Assembly: GCA_964424545.1 (NCBI GenBank)
Contig: CAYRJN010000121.1
Span: 1-11,429, forward strand
Direction: 5' to 3'
DNA length: 11,429 bases
Origin: JAUVIB01 sp964424545
Lineage (GTDB): Bacteria; Calditrichota; Calditrichia; Calditrichales; Calditrichaceae
A program made the translations under genes and the position numbers. Below are positions 1-6,495 of this stretch, piece after piece. Below the pieces are notes generated by a model that did not search any database, was not told the origin of the DNA, and saw nothing but the letters and a program-made list of their open reading frames with translations. Position 1 is the stretch's first letter. Each line of letters opens with the position of its first letter.

Positions 1-2
1 CC

Positions 3-896
3 TTTACAATTATAACAATTGCTTGCGAAAAAAAAGGCGCGGAACTTATTCCGCCTGAAATTATTTCCGATATACATGTAACACAATTCGGAGAGGAAAA
101 CACATTCGAGATAGCCACCTGGAATATCGAAAACTTTCCATTGAAAGATGATAATACGATTGACGCTTTGAAACAAGTGATCGAACAAATTGACGTCGAT
201 TTTATTGCGGTTCAAGAGATAACAAGCGTTGCTGATTTTAATAAGCTGTTGTCGCAACTTGACGGGTGGAGCGGCGGCTATTCGGGTGATGTTTACAGCA
301 GCGGCAGTTATCAAAAAACGGGGTATATGTATAAAACATCCATGATCAGCGTAAGCGATGCGCATAGTATTTTTGAAGGTGATTATTACGCCTTTCCGCG
401 TCCGCCGTTAATGCTCTATGTTTCGGTTAAAGATAAAACGGGAACACCTTTTGATTTTAATATGATTGTTTTGCATCTTAAAGCCATGGGCGGAGAAGAT
501 AATGAAGCGCGACGCAGAGCTGCCGCCGATTCTCTGAAAAATTTTATTGATCGCGAAATTAAGGCTGGCGGCGATGCCGATTTTATTGTTTTGGGCGATT
601 GGAACGATCACCTTTCGGATGAAAGAGACGATAATATTTTTCAAATTTTTCTGGACGATTCATCCCATTATGAATTCCTGACAAAATCCTTAACAGATCA
701 ATATTCCTATATTTCAACACGCTATCCGACAAGTTTGATCGATCATATTTTAATCACGGTTGACGCAGAAAACGAGTATGGCTACGGGTTAACCAAAGTT
801 CTCTATATTGACGAGGAATATGACGAATATCCCGAATTAATCTCCGATCATCGGCCTGTCGCCGCTAAATTTAAAGGTATAAAACTAAATTTTTAG
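3..896 (+). CDS. Endonuclease/exonuclease/phosphatase-family lipoprotein (5' end missing)
   Basis: This is the 3' part of a gene that starts before the window; the frame is open from base 3. The first residues read FTIITIAC followed by EKK, which looks like the end of a lipoprotein signal peptide with the acylated Cys at 24-26, so the protein is probably membrane-anchored and outside the cytoplasm. The EEP (DNase I-like, metal-dependent phosphoesterase) fold follows, with its landmarks in order: ATWNIENF (114-137, metal/active-site Asn), VQEI with the metal-binding Glu at 216-218, GDWND (594-608), DHILI (741-755) and SDHRPV (843-860) with the catalytic Asp-His. An in-frame TTG at 141 could open a shorter frame, but it would remove the first beta-strand and the Asn, so it is not the real start. 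Substrate is not readable: DNA, RNA, phospholipid or inositol phosphates are all possible in this superfamily. Family assignment is firm; function is open. Confidence 0.9.
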   Translation, partial: FTIITIACEKKGAELIPPEIISDIHVTQFGEENTFEIATWNIENFPLKDDNTIDALKQVIEQIDVDFIAVQEITSVADFNKLLSQLDGWSGGYSGDVYSSGSYQKTGYMYKTSMISVSDAHSIFEGDYYAFPRPPLMLYVSVKDKTGTPFDFNMIVLHLKAMGGEDNEARRRAAADSLKNFIDREIKAGGDADFIVLGDWNDHLSDERDDNIFQIFLDDSSHYEFLTKSLTDQYSYISTRYPTSLIDHILITVDAENEYGYGLTKVLYIDEEYDEYPELISDHRPVAAKFKGIKLNF

Positions 897-900
897 TTTT
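881..900. terminator. AT-rich perfect inverted repeat at the end of the lipoprotein gene
   Basis: Bases 881-889 (aaaactaaa) pair perfectly with 892-900 (tttagtttt) across a 2-base centre. The stop codon of the lipoprotein gene (894-896) lies inside the right arm. The stem has only one G-C pair per arm, so a hairpin would be weak. It sits between convergent genes, where a two-way terminator would be useful, but the case is only suggestive. Confidence 0.3.
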
Positions 901-939
901 GTCTTAAATAATTTCTCGATTAACGGCCTTGGGCGATTT

Positions 940-1440
940 TTATTGTGTTAACGCTTTAAGAATCTCACCGAAATAGATTCGGTGAAAATCTTTTTTAGGA
1001 TAGTTATTAACAATAGTTCCATCAAGAAATCCAGCGGGATTCATATCTTGAAAATAGATTTTTTTGCATTCAAGGATCAAATTCGCTTCATTGTACGACG
1101 GCGCTTCAACGGTCAGCGACTGTTTTATTGTAAGAGATGTTTTGTCTATTTTGTTGCCGTCTTTACCGGAAAGGGTTCCCAATATTTTTAAATCGTTATG
1201 ATATCGCGGCGGAAAAGCGCAAAGCGTGAAGGTGTCGTATTTCTCCATGTATCGGTAGGTATGGCGTTGCGGCCTGACAACAATCTGAGCAAAAGGTTTT
1301 GACCACATGTAGCCGATGCTTCCCCATGCAACGGTCATCATATTATAATCGCTTATATTGCCGGCCGTTAATAACAGCCATTGGTTTTCCCACAAGTCAA
1401 CCGCTTTAATCGATAAATTCTTGATGTCGATTTCTTTCAT
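940..1440 (-). CDS. Flavin reductase-like FMN-binding protein
   Basis: A 166-residue protein of the flavin reductase-like (flavoredoxin) split-barrel family. It should bind FMN and either reduce flavin with NAD(P)H or act as a small electron carrier in the cytoplasm. The family pattern is clear: NMMTVAWGSIGYMWSKP near residues 33-49, where FMN is normally held, then VRPQRHTYRYMEK, then FTLCAFP. The length is normal for the single-domain family. The start codon is ATG at 1438-1440 (minus strand), preceded by a G-rich ribosome site (five G at 1449-1453) at 8 bases. It lies 32 bases downstream of the VanZ-like gene on the same strand, so the two are probably co-transcribed. Nothing nearby points to a specific partner oxygenase or substrate, so the physiological role is not assigned. 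Confidence 0.88.
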   Translation of the reverse strand: MKEIDIKNLSIKAVDLWENQWLLLTAGNISDYNMMTVAWGSIGYMWSKPFAQIVVRPQRHTYRYMEKYDTFTLCAFPPRYHNDLKILGTLSGKDGNKIDKTSLTIKQSLTVEAPSYNEANLILECKKIYFQDMNPAGFLDGTIVNNYPKKDFHRIYFGEILKALTQ

Positions 1441-1472
1441 CTCTATTTCCCCCGGCTAATTATTATTCGGCG

Positions 1473-1850
1473 TTATAAATAGTTTACTTTTTTATGTAGA
1501 TATTTTTGATAAATATAAGCAAAAATAAGGATTCCCAAACAATCGGCAAGCCAGTCCAAAATATCGGCGTGTCTTCCCGGAACAAAATATTGATGGATTT
1601 CATCAGAAAGCCCGAAAAGGAAGCCGATCAGTAGAGAGTAGAAATACCAATGCTTGTTTAATTGTTTTGATTTTGCCGCCAGCATACCCCGCGCAATAAG
1701 CATACCGAGAAAGCCGTAAACAAAAAAATGAAGAAATTTGTCGCTGTTGCTAAAACTCGGAAGGTGTAAATCTTTCACAAAAGCCGATTGAAGGGTTATG
1801 GCAATCATCATAGCGAGCCATGGCGCTTGATATAATAAAAAATTTTGCAC
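1473..1850 (-). CDS. VanZ-like family membrane protein
   Basis: A 125-residue integral membrane protein with the layout of the VanZ-like family: hydrophobic segments around residues 5-22, 40-58, 68-84 and 98-115. The diagnostic motifs are DKFLHFFVYGFLG (residues 37-49), then GLSDEIHQYFVPGR and DILDWLADCLG, with conserved acidic and His residues. VanZ itself gives low-level teicoplanin resistance in the vanA cluster, but most chromosomal single-domain members have no known function and no van genes are present here, so resistance should not be inferred. The start is GTG (1848-1850), supported by a good ribosome site on the minus strand (AAGGA, 1858-1862) 7 bases upstream. It is probably the first gene of a two-gene unit with the flavin reductase-like gene. 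Confidence 0.88.
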   Translation of the reverse strand: MQNFLLYQAPWLAMMIAITLQSAFVKDLHLPSFSNSDKFLHFFVYGFLGMLIARGMLAAKSKQLNKHWYFYSLLIGFLFGLSDEIHQYFVPGRHADILDWLADCLGILIFAYIYQKYLHKKVNYL

Positions 1851-1937
1851 AGGCTAATCCTTAAGTTAATTATAAGATCATTTCGGAAATTTAAAGAACT
1901 TGCTTTCCGGTACATGTTTTATCGCTGAAAATCTTAA

Positions 1938-1968
1938 TTTATAGTATGGGGATTTCAAAAAATAACAA
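1938..1968 (-). promoter_or_regulatory. Possible promoter for the vanZ-like/flavin reductase unit
   Basis: Read on the minus strand, TTGTTA (1963-1968) and TATAAA (1938-1943) are separated by 19 bases, about 90 bases upstream of the GTG start. The spacer is longer than ideal. A second TATAAT (minus strand, 1869-1874) lies closer to the gene but has no convincing partner box. The region is AT-rich, so such matches are easily found by chance. Confidence 0.22.
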
Positions 1969-2043
1969 ATTCCAGACATTTTCATTTATTTTTGTATTAT
2001 TCTCAATTTTGAAATTATACATAGTTCGCATAGGCAGGGTTTT

Positions 2044-2071
2044 AGACTCTCCAACTTATCTGAGAATGACA
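2044..2071. repeat. Probable degenerate copy of a dispersed intergenic repeat
   Basis: On the minus strand this begins TGTCATTCT, continues with AGATAAGTTGGAGAG and ends in TCT. From memory it resembles the widespread bacterial intergenic element that begins GTCATTCTGAGCGAAG and ends GAAGAATCT: most of the 28 positions agree, including the nine-base AGAATGACA end. The central hairpin arms of the usual element are partly lost (only TCTC/GAGA remains), which suggests an old, decayed copy. There is only one copy in the window, so repetition itself cannot be shown here. Confidence 0.45.
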
Positions 2072-2202
2072 CGTTGACGATTCTACCCGTATTATTTTTA
2101 TTAATCACTTTGCGAAATTATGTCCTTTGCGCTTAAAATATGTTTAAAAGAGCCAAAGAACAAAACCGCTTAAAGTTTTTATTTAACCGTCCGATTATTA
2201 AT

Positions 2203-2236
2203 TTAACGGCGGCAATGTTCTTTTAAAAGCCGTTAA
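2203..2236. other. Hairpin in the intergenic region
   Basis: TTAACGGC (2203-2210) and GCCGTTAA (2229-2236) are perfect 8-base complements around an 18-base loop. There is no T-run directly after the right arm on the plus strand, so it is not a typical terminator. It lies 100 bases upstream of the promoter for the ATPase gene, and its role, if any, is unknown. Confidence 0.3.
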
Positions 2237-2335
2237 TGGCGAAAATTTACAAAAATAAAAATATCGATGCACATTTTTTCGGATATTATTGCCGGACGAT
2301 TATAAAAACTCGTTAACAAATAAGCAGTAATTTTA

Positions 2336-2366
2336 TTGACATTATTCAAACAACTTTCTAAATTTG
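2336..2366 (+). promoter_or_regulatory. Promoter for the RsbW-like ATPase gene (Bacteroidota-type -7 box)
   Basis: TTGACA (2336-2341) matches the -35 consensus fully and is followed after exactly 17 bases by TAAATT (2359-2364). The same second box reads TAAATTTG (2359-2366), which fits the Bacteroidota -7 consensus TAnnTTTG, and TTG at 2336 can serve as the -33 element. It lies just upstream of the ribosome site GGAG (2378-2381) of the gene starting at 2388, and could also feed mnmA-panB-panC. Confidence 0.6.
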
Positions 2367-2387
2367 TTTTTTTAATTGGAGACTCGA

Positions 2388-2813
2388 ATGCCATTGTTGA
2401 AAAATGGAAAATATACTTTTTCTTTTCCCAGCGATATTAAATATTTGGAAGAAGCGGAAAGTAAAATTGTTCAGGTCGCGGAAGAGTGCAATTTCAATGA
2501 ATCCGATACCGACGATATCTGTATTGCGGCTACGGAAATTATAAATAATGCAATTCATCATGGCAATAAAGGTGATAAAAATAAACAGGTTACACTTATT
2601 ATCAGCGCCGACGACGATACGCTTCGTATAACCATACAAGACGAAGGGGAAGGATTTGATCCTGCGGCAATAAAAGATCCGTTGAGTCCTGAAAATTTAT
2701 TAAGCGAAGGGGGACGGGGGATATATCTGGTGCATAGTTTGATGGATAATGTTGAATATAATGTATTCGAAAACGGCAGCGAAGTTGTAATCGAAAAAAA
2801 ACGGAAAAAGTAA
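2388..2813 (+). CDS. RsbW/SpoIIAB-like ATP-binding protein (anti-sigma factor-type kinase)
   Basis: A 141-residue single-domain GHKL ATPase of the serine-kinase anti-sigma type. The ATP-site motifs are all present: the N box EIINNAIHHGN (residues 50-60), the G1 box DEGEGFDP (85-92) and the G2 box GGRGIYLVHSLMD (108-120). Family members bind a sigma factor or phosphorylate a STAS-domain antagonist, but no sigma factor, STAS protein or PP2C phosphatase gene is in the window, so the partner is unknown. The start is taken at ATG 2388, with GGAG at 2378-2381 six bases upstream; an in-frame TTG at 2376 would overlap that ribosome site. The last residues are very basic (KKRKK). mnmA begins 74 bases downstream on the same strand and may be co-transcribed. 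Confidence 0.88.
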   Translation: MPLLKNGKYTFSFPSDIKYLEEAESKIVQVAEECNFNESDTDDICIAATEIINNAIHHGNKGDKNKQVTLIISADDDTLRITIQDEGEGFDPAAIKDPLSPENLLSEGGRGIYLVHSLMDNVEYNVFENGSEVVIEKKRKK

Positions 2814-2887
2814 ACAATCTCTTTGATAATCAAATGTTATAAACACGCCATTTACTTTCCGATAAATTTTAAAATTGGTAGAATATA

Positions 2888-3991
2888 ATGAATAATAGAG
2901 TTGTCGTGGCAATGAGCGGCGGCGTGGACAGCTCCGTTGCGGCTTTGCTTTTAAAAGAACGGGGATATGATTGCATCGGCGTAACCATGAAATTGTGGGA
3001 TTATGAAACGGCGGGCGGCAATATCAATAATGATAGCGGCTGTTGTTCGCTTGATTCAATCAATGACGCGCGCATGGTGTGCGCCAAGCTTGGAATCCCG
3101 CATTATGTGATGAATTTTTCAGAAGAATTCCATAAGGAAGTTATTGAAAATTTTATCAAAGAATATATCGACGGCCGTACGCCCAATCCTTGCGTTTTAT
3201 GTAATACCAAAATAAAATGGGAAACGTTAATTGAAAAAGCTTTGCAGCTTGGCGCCGATTATATTGCGACGGGACATTATGCGCGGTTGCGATTTAATGA
3301 GGCGACAAGGCGTTTTGAATTATTGCGAGCCGTTGATTCCAATAAAGATCAGGCATACGCACTATGGGGCATTAAACAGGAAAATTTGGCGCGCACGTTG
3401 TTTCCCCTTGGCGATCTTAGCAAACCGCAAATCCGCGAAATTGCCGAGAAACATGAATTGCGTACGGCGCACAAAAGCGAAAGCATGGAAATATGTTTTG
3501 TACCGGATAATAATTATAACCGGTTTTTAAAAGATGCCGTGCCCGGTTTGGCTGAAAAAGTGCGAGAAGGCGAATTGGTGGATACCGAGGGCAACGTAAT
3601 CGGAAAGCATAAAGGTTATCCCTTTTTTACCATCGGTCAGCGCCGCGGAATCGGGACGGGGTTCGGCAAGCCGATGTATGTGGTGGATATTGATTCTGAA
3701 AATAATCGCGTGATAATAGGCGAAGCGGATAAACTGTTTTCTAAAAAATTAATAGCCGGTTCGGTCAATTTTATAAGTATCGCCGAAGCCGATAAGGAAG
3801 GAACAGAGGCGGTTGTGAAAGTGCGTTATCGGGGGGAAGGCTTTCCCGCTAAAGTTTATCCGCTGGATGAAGGGAGAGTTAAAATTGAATTTACGGAAGC
3901 GCAAAAAGCCATTACGCCCGGACAGTCAGCTGTCTTTTACGATGGCGAACGCGTTCTCGGCGGGGGTATAATCGAATCATTTGAACGGTAA
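2888..3991 (+). CDS. mnmA: tRNA-specific 2-thiouridylase MnmA
   Basis: A 367-residue, full-length enzyme that makes 2-thiouridine at wobble U34 of tRNA for Lys, Glu and Gln, using ATP to activate the base and sulfur delivered by a relay. The N-terminal PP-loop SGGVDSS is at residues 10-16. The central tRNA-binding part carries NPCVLCN (100-106), ATGHYAR (127-133), KDQAYALWG (153-161) and EICFVPD (201-207), followed by a C-terminal beta-barrel. By alignment to the E. coli enzyme, C105 and C203 are the catalytic pair (C102 and C199 in E. coli). The E. coli Asp at the CXXC-minus-three position is replaced here by C102, giving a three-cysteine site of the class reported to hold a [4Fe-4S] cluster. 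The ribosome site is weak (GGTAG, 2877-2881). panB starts 6 bases after the stop. Confidence 0.97.
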   Translation: MNNRVVVAMSGGVDSSVAALLLKERGYDCIGVTMKLWDYETAGGNINNDSGCCSLDSINDARMVCAKLGIPHYVMNFSEEFHKEVIENFIKEYIDGRTPNPCVLCNTKIKWETLIEKALQLGADYIATGHYARLRFNEATRRFELLRAVDSNKDQAYALWGIKQENLARTLFPLGDLSKPQIREIAEKHELRTAHKSESMEICFVPDNNYNRFLKDAVPGLAEKVREGELVDTEGNVIGKHKGYPFFTIGQRRGIGTGFGKPMYVVDIDSENNRVIIGEADKLFSKKLIAGSVNFISIAEADKEGTEAVVKVRYRGEGFPAKVYPLDEGRVKIEFTEAQKAITPGQSAVFYDGERVLGGGIIESFER

Positions 3992-3997
3992 AAAAAC

Positions 3998-4813
3998 ATG
4001 TCTGTCAATACTAAAATAAAAAAAGTAACGGTTCCGCAAGTCGTTACTATGAAAAAAAAAGGCGAAAAGATTTCCATGTTGACCGCCTATGACGCCCTGA
4101 TGGCGGAAATTCTTGACCAAAGTGGTTTAGATATTATTCTTGTAGGCGATTCGGGCGGAATGATAATGGCCGGCTATGAAACCACTTTGCCGGTTACTAT
4201 GGATGAAATGCTTCTTTATACGAAAGCGGTGCGCCGAGGGGTAAAACGCGCTTTGCTTGTTGCCGATATGCCTTTTATGTCTTATCAAAAAAGCGAAAGT
4301 TCGGCCATTGAAAACGCCGGAAGATTTTTACAGGATGGCTGCGCCGAAGCGGTAAAAATTGAAGGGGGAAAGGCGGTGTCCGGATTGGTGAATAAGTTGG
4401 CAGGATTCGGTATTCCGGTAATGGGGCATATCGGATTGACGCCGCAGTCGGTAAATCAATTCGGCGGTTACGGTGTACGCGGTAAGGAAAAAGAAGCAGC
4501 GGAAAAACTTATTTCCGACGCTAAAATACTTGAAGATGCCGGCGTATTCAGTATTGTTCTGGAAAAAATTCCAGCCGATTTAGCGCAAAAAATCACGCAA
4601 TCGCTTAAAATACCTACAATCGGTATCGGAGCCGGCGCGGGCTGCGACGGTCAAGTGTTGGTTAGTCATGATATGTTGGGTATGTATGATAAATTTCAAC
4701 CCAAATTTATCCGTCGTTACGCCGAAATCGGATCTTTGATGAAATCCGCTTTTGAAAGATATGTAAAGGATGTAAAAACCGGAGATTTTCCCGCAAAAGA
4801 TGAAAGTTATTGA
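3998..4813 (+). CDS. panB: 3-methyl-2-oxobutanoate hydroxymethyltransferase PanB
   Basis: A 271-residue enzyme that adds the one-carbon unit of 5,10-methylene-tetrahydrofolate to 2-oxoisovalerate to give ketopantoate, the first committed step of pantothenate synthesis. The (beta/alpha)8 barrel shows the metal ligands D51 (VGDS), D90 (ADMPFMSY) and E122 (KIEGG). It also shows GHIGLTPQSVNQFGGYGVRG (143-162), the catalytic-type Glu E189 (VLEKIP) and IGIGAGAGCDGQVLV (208-222). The metal-site loop reads GDSGGM where most homologues have GDSLGM or similar, a mild difference. The start at 3998 is 6 bases after the mnmA stop with no clear ribosome site, so translation may be coupled to mnmA. Its last 14 bases overlap panC. 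It is full length and looks functional. Confidence 0.97.
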   Translation: MSVNTKIKKVTVPQVVTMKKKGEKISMLTAYDALMAEILDQSGLDIILVGDSGGMIMAGYETTLPVTMDEMLLYTKAVRRGVKRALLVADMPFMSYQKSESSAIENAGRFLQDGCAEAVKIEGGKAVSGLVNKLAGFGIPVMGHIGLTPQSVNQFGGYGVRGKEKEAAEKLISDAKILEDAGVFSIVLEKIPADLAQKITQSLKIPTIGIGAGAGCDGQVLVSHDMLGMYDKFQPKFIRRYAEIGSLMKSAFERYVKDVKTGDFPAKDESY

Positions 4814-5648
4814 ATCCATAAAAGAAATGCGGCAGTGGTCCTATGAGCGACGCGGTGAAAATAAACGAATCGCTTTTGTACCGACCATGGGTTTTTTGCA
4901 TGAAGGCCATTTAAGTCTTATACGAGAAGCTCGTAAACATTGCGATTCCGTTGTTGTTAGTATTTATGTAAATCCTACTCAATTCGCTCCCAATGAAGAC
5001 TTTGACCGCTATCCGCGTGATTTTGAACGGGATCGGGCGCTTTGCGAAAAAGAAGACGTTGATGTTATCTTTTATCCGCAAAACAGCGATATGTATCGCG
5101 ATAGGCATTTAACCTATATTTACACGGAAGAGGTCTCTAAAATCTTGGAAGGAAAGAGCAGGCCGATTCATTTTCGCGGCGTTACGACGATCGTCGGCAA
5201 ACTGTTTAATATTGTGCTGCCGCATACGGCCGTATTCGGACAGAAAGACGCCCAACAGGCTTTTATTTTGCGTAAAATGGTTGACGATCTGAATTTTGAT
5301 ATTGAGATGGTTGTTGCGCCTATTATTCGTGAAGCGGACGGCCTTGCCATGAGTTCGCGCAATAAATATCTGTCCGCGCAAGAGCGCAAGCAGGCCGATG
5401 TTTTGTATAGAAGTTTGCAATTGGCAAAAAAAGAGTTGTCGGACGGCAGTCGTGATTATGAGCATATTAAGGATAGGATAAGGGCATTAATCGGAAGCTG
5501 CGATTTGGCTAAAATAGATTATATCGCTTTTGTGGACGCCGACACCTTTTTACCTCCTGATGAAACGAGTCGTAAGGTTACGGCTCTTCTTGCGGTCTAT
5601 TTCGGCGCTACCCGCTTGATCGATAATATGGAAATTGAAATTGCGTAA
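4800..5648 (+). CDS. panC: Pantothenate synthetase PanC (pantoate-beta-alanine ligase)
   Basis: A 282-residue cytoplasmic enzyme that joins pantoate and beta-alanine through a pantoyl-adenylate, using ATP, to make pantothenate. The nucleotidyltransferase-fold motifs are in place: PTMGFLHEGHLSL with the HxGH pair (H34, H37), VNPTQFAPNEDF (58-69), VFGQKDAQQ (145-153), and READGLAMSSRN (177-188) with the KMSKS-like MSSRN. The end GATRLIDN is typical. The ATG at 4800 lies inside the last codons of panB (14-base overlap, different frame), so the two should be translated in coupled fashion from one message. PanE/IlvC and PanD, needed for pantoate and beta-alanine, are not in the window. The gene ends 8 bases from the convergent Nudix gene. 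Confidence 0.97.
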   Translation: MKVIESIKEMRQWSYERRGENKRIAFVPTMGFLHEGHLSLIREARKHCDSVVVSIYVNPTQFAPNEDFDRYPRDFERDRALCEKEDVDVIFYPQNSDMYRDRHLTYIYTEEVSKILEGKSRPIHFRGVTTIVGKLFNIVLPHTAVFGQKDAQQAFILRKMVDDLNFDIEMVVAPIIREADGLAMSSRNKYLSAQERKQADVLYRSLQLAKKELSDGSRDYEHIKDRIRALIGSCDLAKIDYIAFVDADTFLPPDETSRKVTALLAVYFGATRLIDNMEIEIA

Positions 5649-5656
5649 TTAAATTA

Positions 5657-6205
5657 TTAAAGTTCACCGTTCTTTTTCAACCAGCGGTAGGCGCGTAATA
5701 AACCGACAATGGCGAGAGCGTCTTTAATTTCGCCGTTCACGGCCATTTCGTAGGCTTCTAAAAAGGGAAGTTTTTTAATTTGTAAATCTTCCGTGTGATC
5801 GGGTTGAGGCGCCTGTTGCGATAAATTCCGCGCAAGATATATATAGCCGATTTCATCTGTAATGCTGTCGCTGGTGTAGGTTGTATCCAGAAAAACCCAC
5901 TTTTTGGCGGTCAGGCCTGTTTCTTCCAACAATTCCCGTTTGGCGCCGTCCAAAATCTCTTCTCCTTCGTTGCCGCCGCCTTCGGGAATTTCCCAGCTGT
6001 AAGTATCCAATGTATAACGATATTGCCCCACAAGATAGGTTTGCAAATCGTCGCTTACGGGTACAATGGCAATAGCGGGGTGCATTTCAACTACGCCGTA
6101 AATGCCTGGTTTTCCGCTGGGCGTAATTACCTGATCTTCTCGTATTCGTATCCAATCGTTTTTATATATTTCACGCGTACTAAGTGTTTTCCAAGGGTTT
6201 TTCAT
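5657..6205 (-). CDS. Nudix hydrolase, ADP-ribose pyrophosphatase-like (NudF type)
   Basis: A 182-residue Nudix enzyme. The Nudix box is perfect: G76, five residues, E82, seven residues, then R90-E91-L-L-E94-E95-T-G97-L98, which supplies the metal-binding glutamates. The preceding WEIPEGG (71-77) and the order of strands around it are typical of ADP-ribose pyrophosphatases, which hydrolyse ADP-ribose to AMP and ribose 5-phosphate. A role against other nucleotide-sugar diphosphates cannot be excluded. The start is ATG at 6203-6205, with GGAAAAG just upstream on the minus strand. It stands alone, converging with panC and diverging from ftcD, so it is probably transcribed by itself. No terminator is visible in the 8 bases between it and panC. 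Confidence 0.92.
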   Translation of the reverse strand: MKNPWKTLSTREIYKNDWIRIREDQVITPSGKPGIYGVVEMHPAIAIVPVSDDLQTYLVGQYRYTLDTYSWEIPEGGGNEGEEILDGAKRELLEETGLTAKKWVFLDTTYTSDSITDEIGYIYLARNLSQQAPQPDHTEDLQIKKLPFLEAYEMAVNGEIKDALAIVGLLRAYRWLKKNGEL

Positions 6206-6389
6206 GACTTTTCCGTATTTTTATTAATTTTTATGTCGGATCAAGGTAGAAATAATCTTACGAACTTTTACAAAATCGTTCCAAAAGATTTATGAATAAT
6301 AAGTTAGCGTTTGCAGGCGCGATCCCTGTGCTTTTATGAAACAATTATTCCTTTACCGCAGAAAAAAGTAAAAGCGGCTAAATTATCAT

Positions 6390-6418
6390 TTGAATTTTAT
6401 TGTAATTTACCTTATGAA
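6390..6418 (+). promoter_or_regulatory. Candidate promoter for ftcD
   Basis: TTGAAT (6390-6395) and TATGAA (6413-6418) are spaced by exactly 17 bases, each matching 4 of 6 consensus positions, 77 bases upstream of the ftcD start. The region 6206-6495 between the divergent Nudix and ftcD genes is otherwise AT-rich. It shows only a weak inverted repeat (CCGC at 6356-6359 with GCGG at 6373-6376). Confidence 0.35.
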
Positions 6419-6495
6419 TGAATAAATTTATCCATTAAAACGTTATTAAACAAAAAATTATTTTAAATTTAAATACATCAATGCGGAGTTGGGTA

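Larger units (their letters stand above)
1851..2387. other. Long intergenic region with no convincing gene
   Basis: This stretch of 537 bases separates the minus-strand vanZ-like gene from the plus-strand ATPase gene. It is AT-rich with many stops, and I found no protein-coding frame with a ribosome site. It holds a short inverted repeat (CGGAAA at 1884-1889 with TTTCCG at 1904-1909), a probable dispersed-repeat relic (2044-2071), a longer-loop hairpin (2203-2210 with 2229-2236) and a good plus-strand promoter (2336-2366). Each is discussed separately. No tRNA-like cloverleaf or known riboswitch core was recognised. Confidence 0.7.

Noticed and set aside
141..896. TTG start for the EEP lipoprotein gene
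   Set aside because: The frame is open further upstream through the active-site Asn motif and a lipobox-like Cys, so starting at 141 would cut the domain.
1473..1850. Glycopeptide-resistance gene
   Set aside because: Only the VanZ-like domain is shared; no vanHAX or vanRS genes are nearby and most such proteins have no resistance role.
1946..2077. A 43-codon open frame in the long intergenic region
   Set aside because: There is no ribosome site, and its end runs through the repeat-like stretch; such short frames are expected by chance in AT-rich DNA.
2376..2387. TTG start four codons upstream for the RsbW-like gene
   Set aside because: It overlaps the GGAG ribosome site, which is well placed for the ATG at 2388.
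2822..2834. Palindrome TTTGATAATCAAA downstream of the ATPase gene
   Set aside because: It is a single short AT-rich palindrome with no second copy and no known matching operator, so it is too likely by chance.
6481..6495. Upstream ATG for ftcD
   Set aside because: It overlaps the GGAG site used by the ATG at 6496, and the homologous protein begins at the SEVLIECVPNFSEG stretch.
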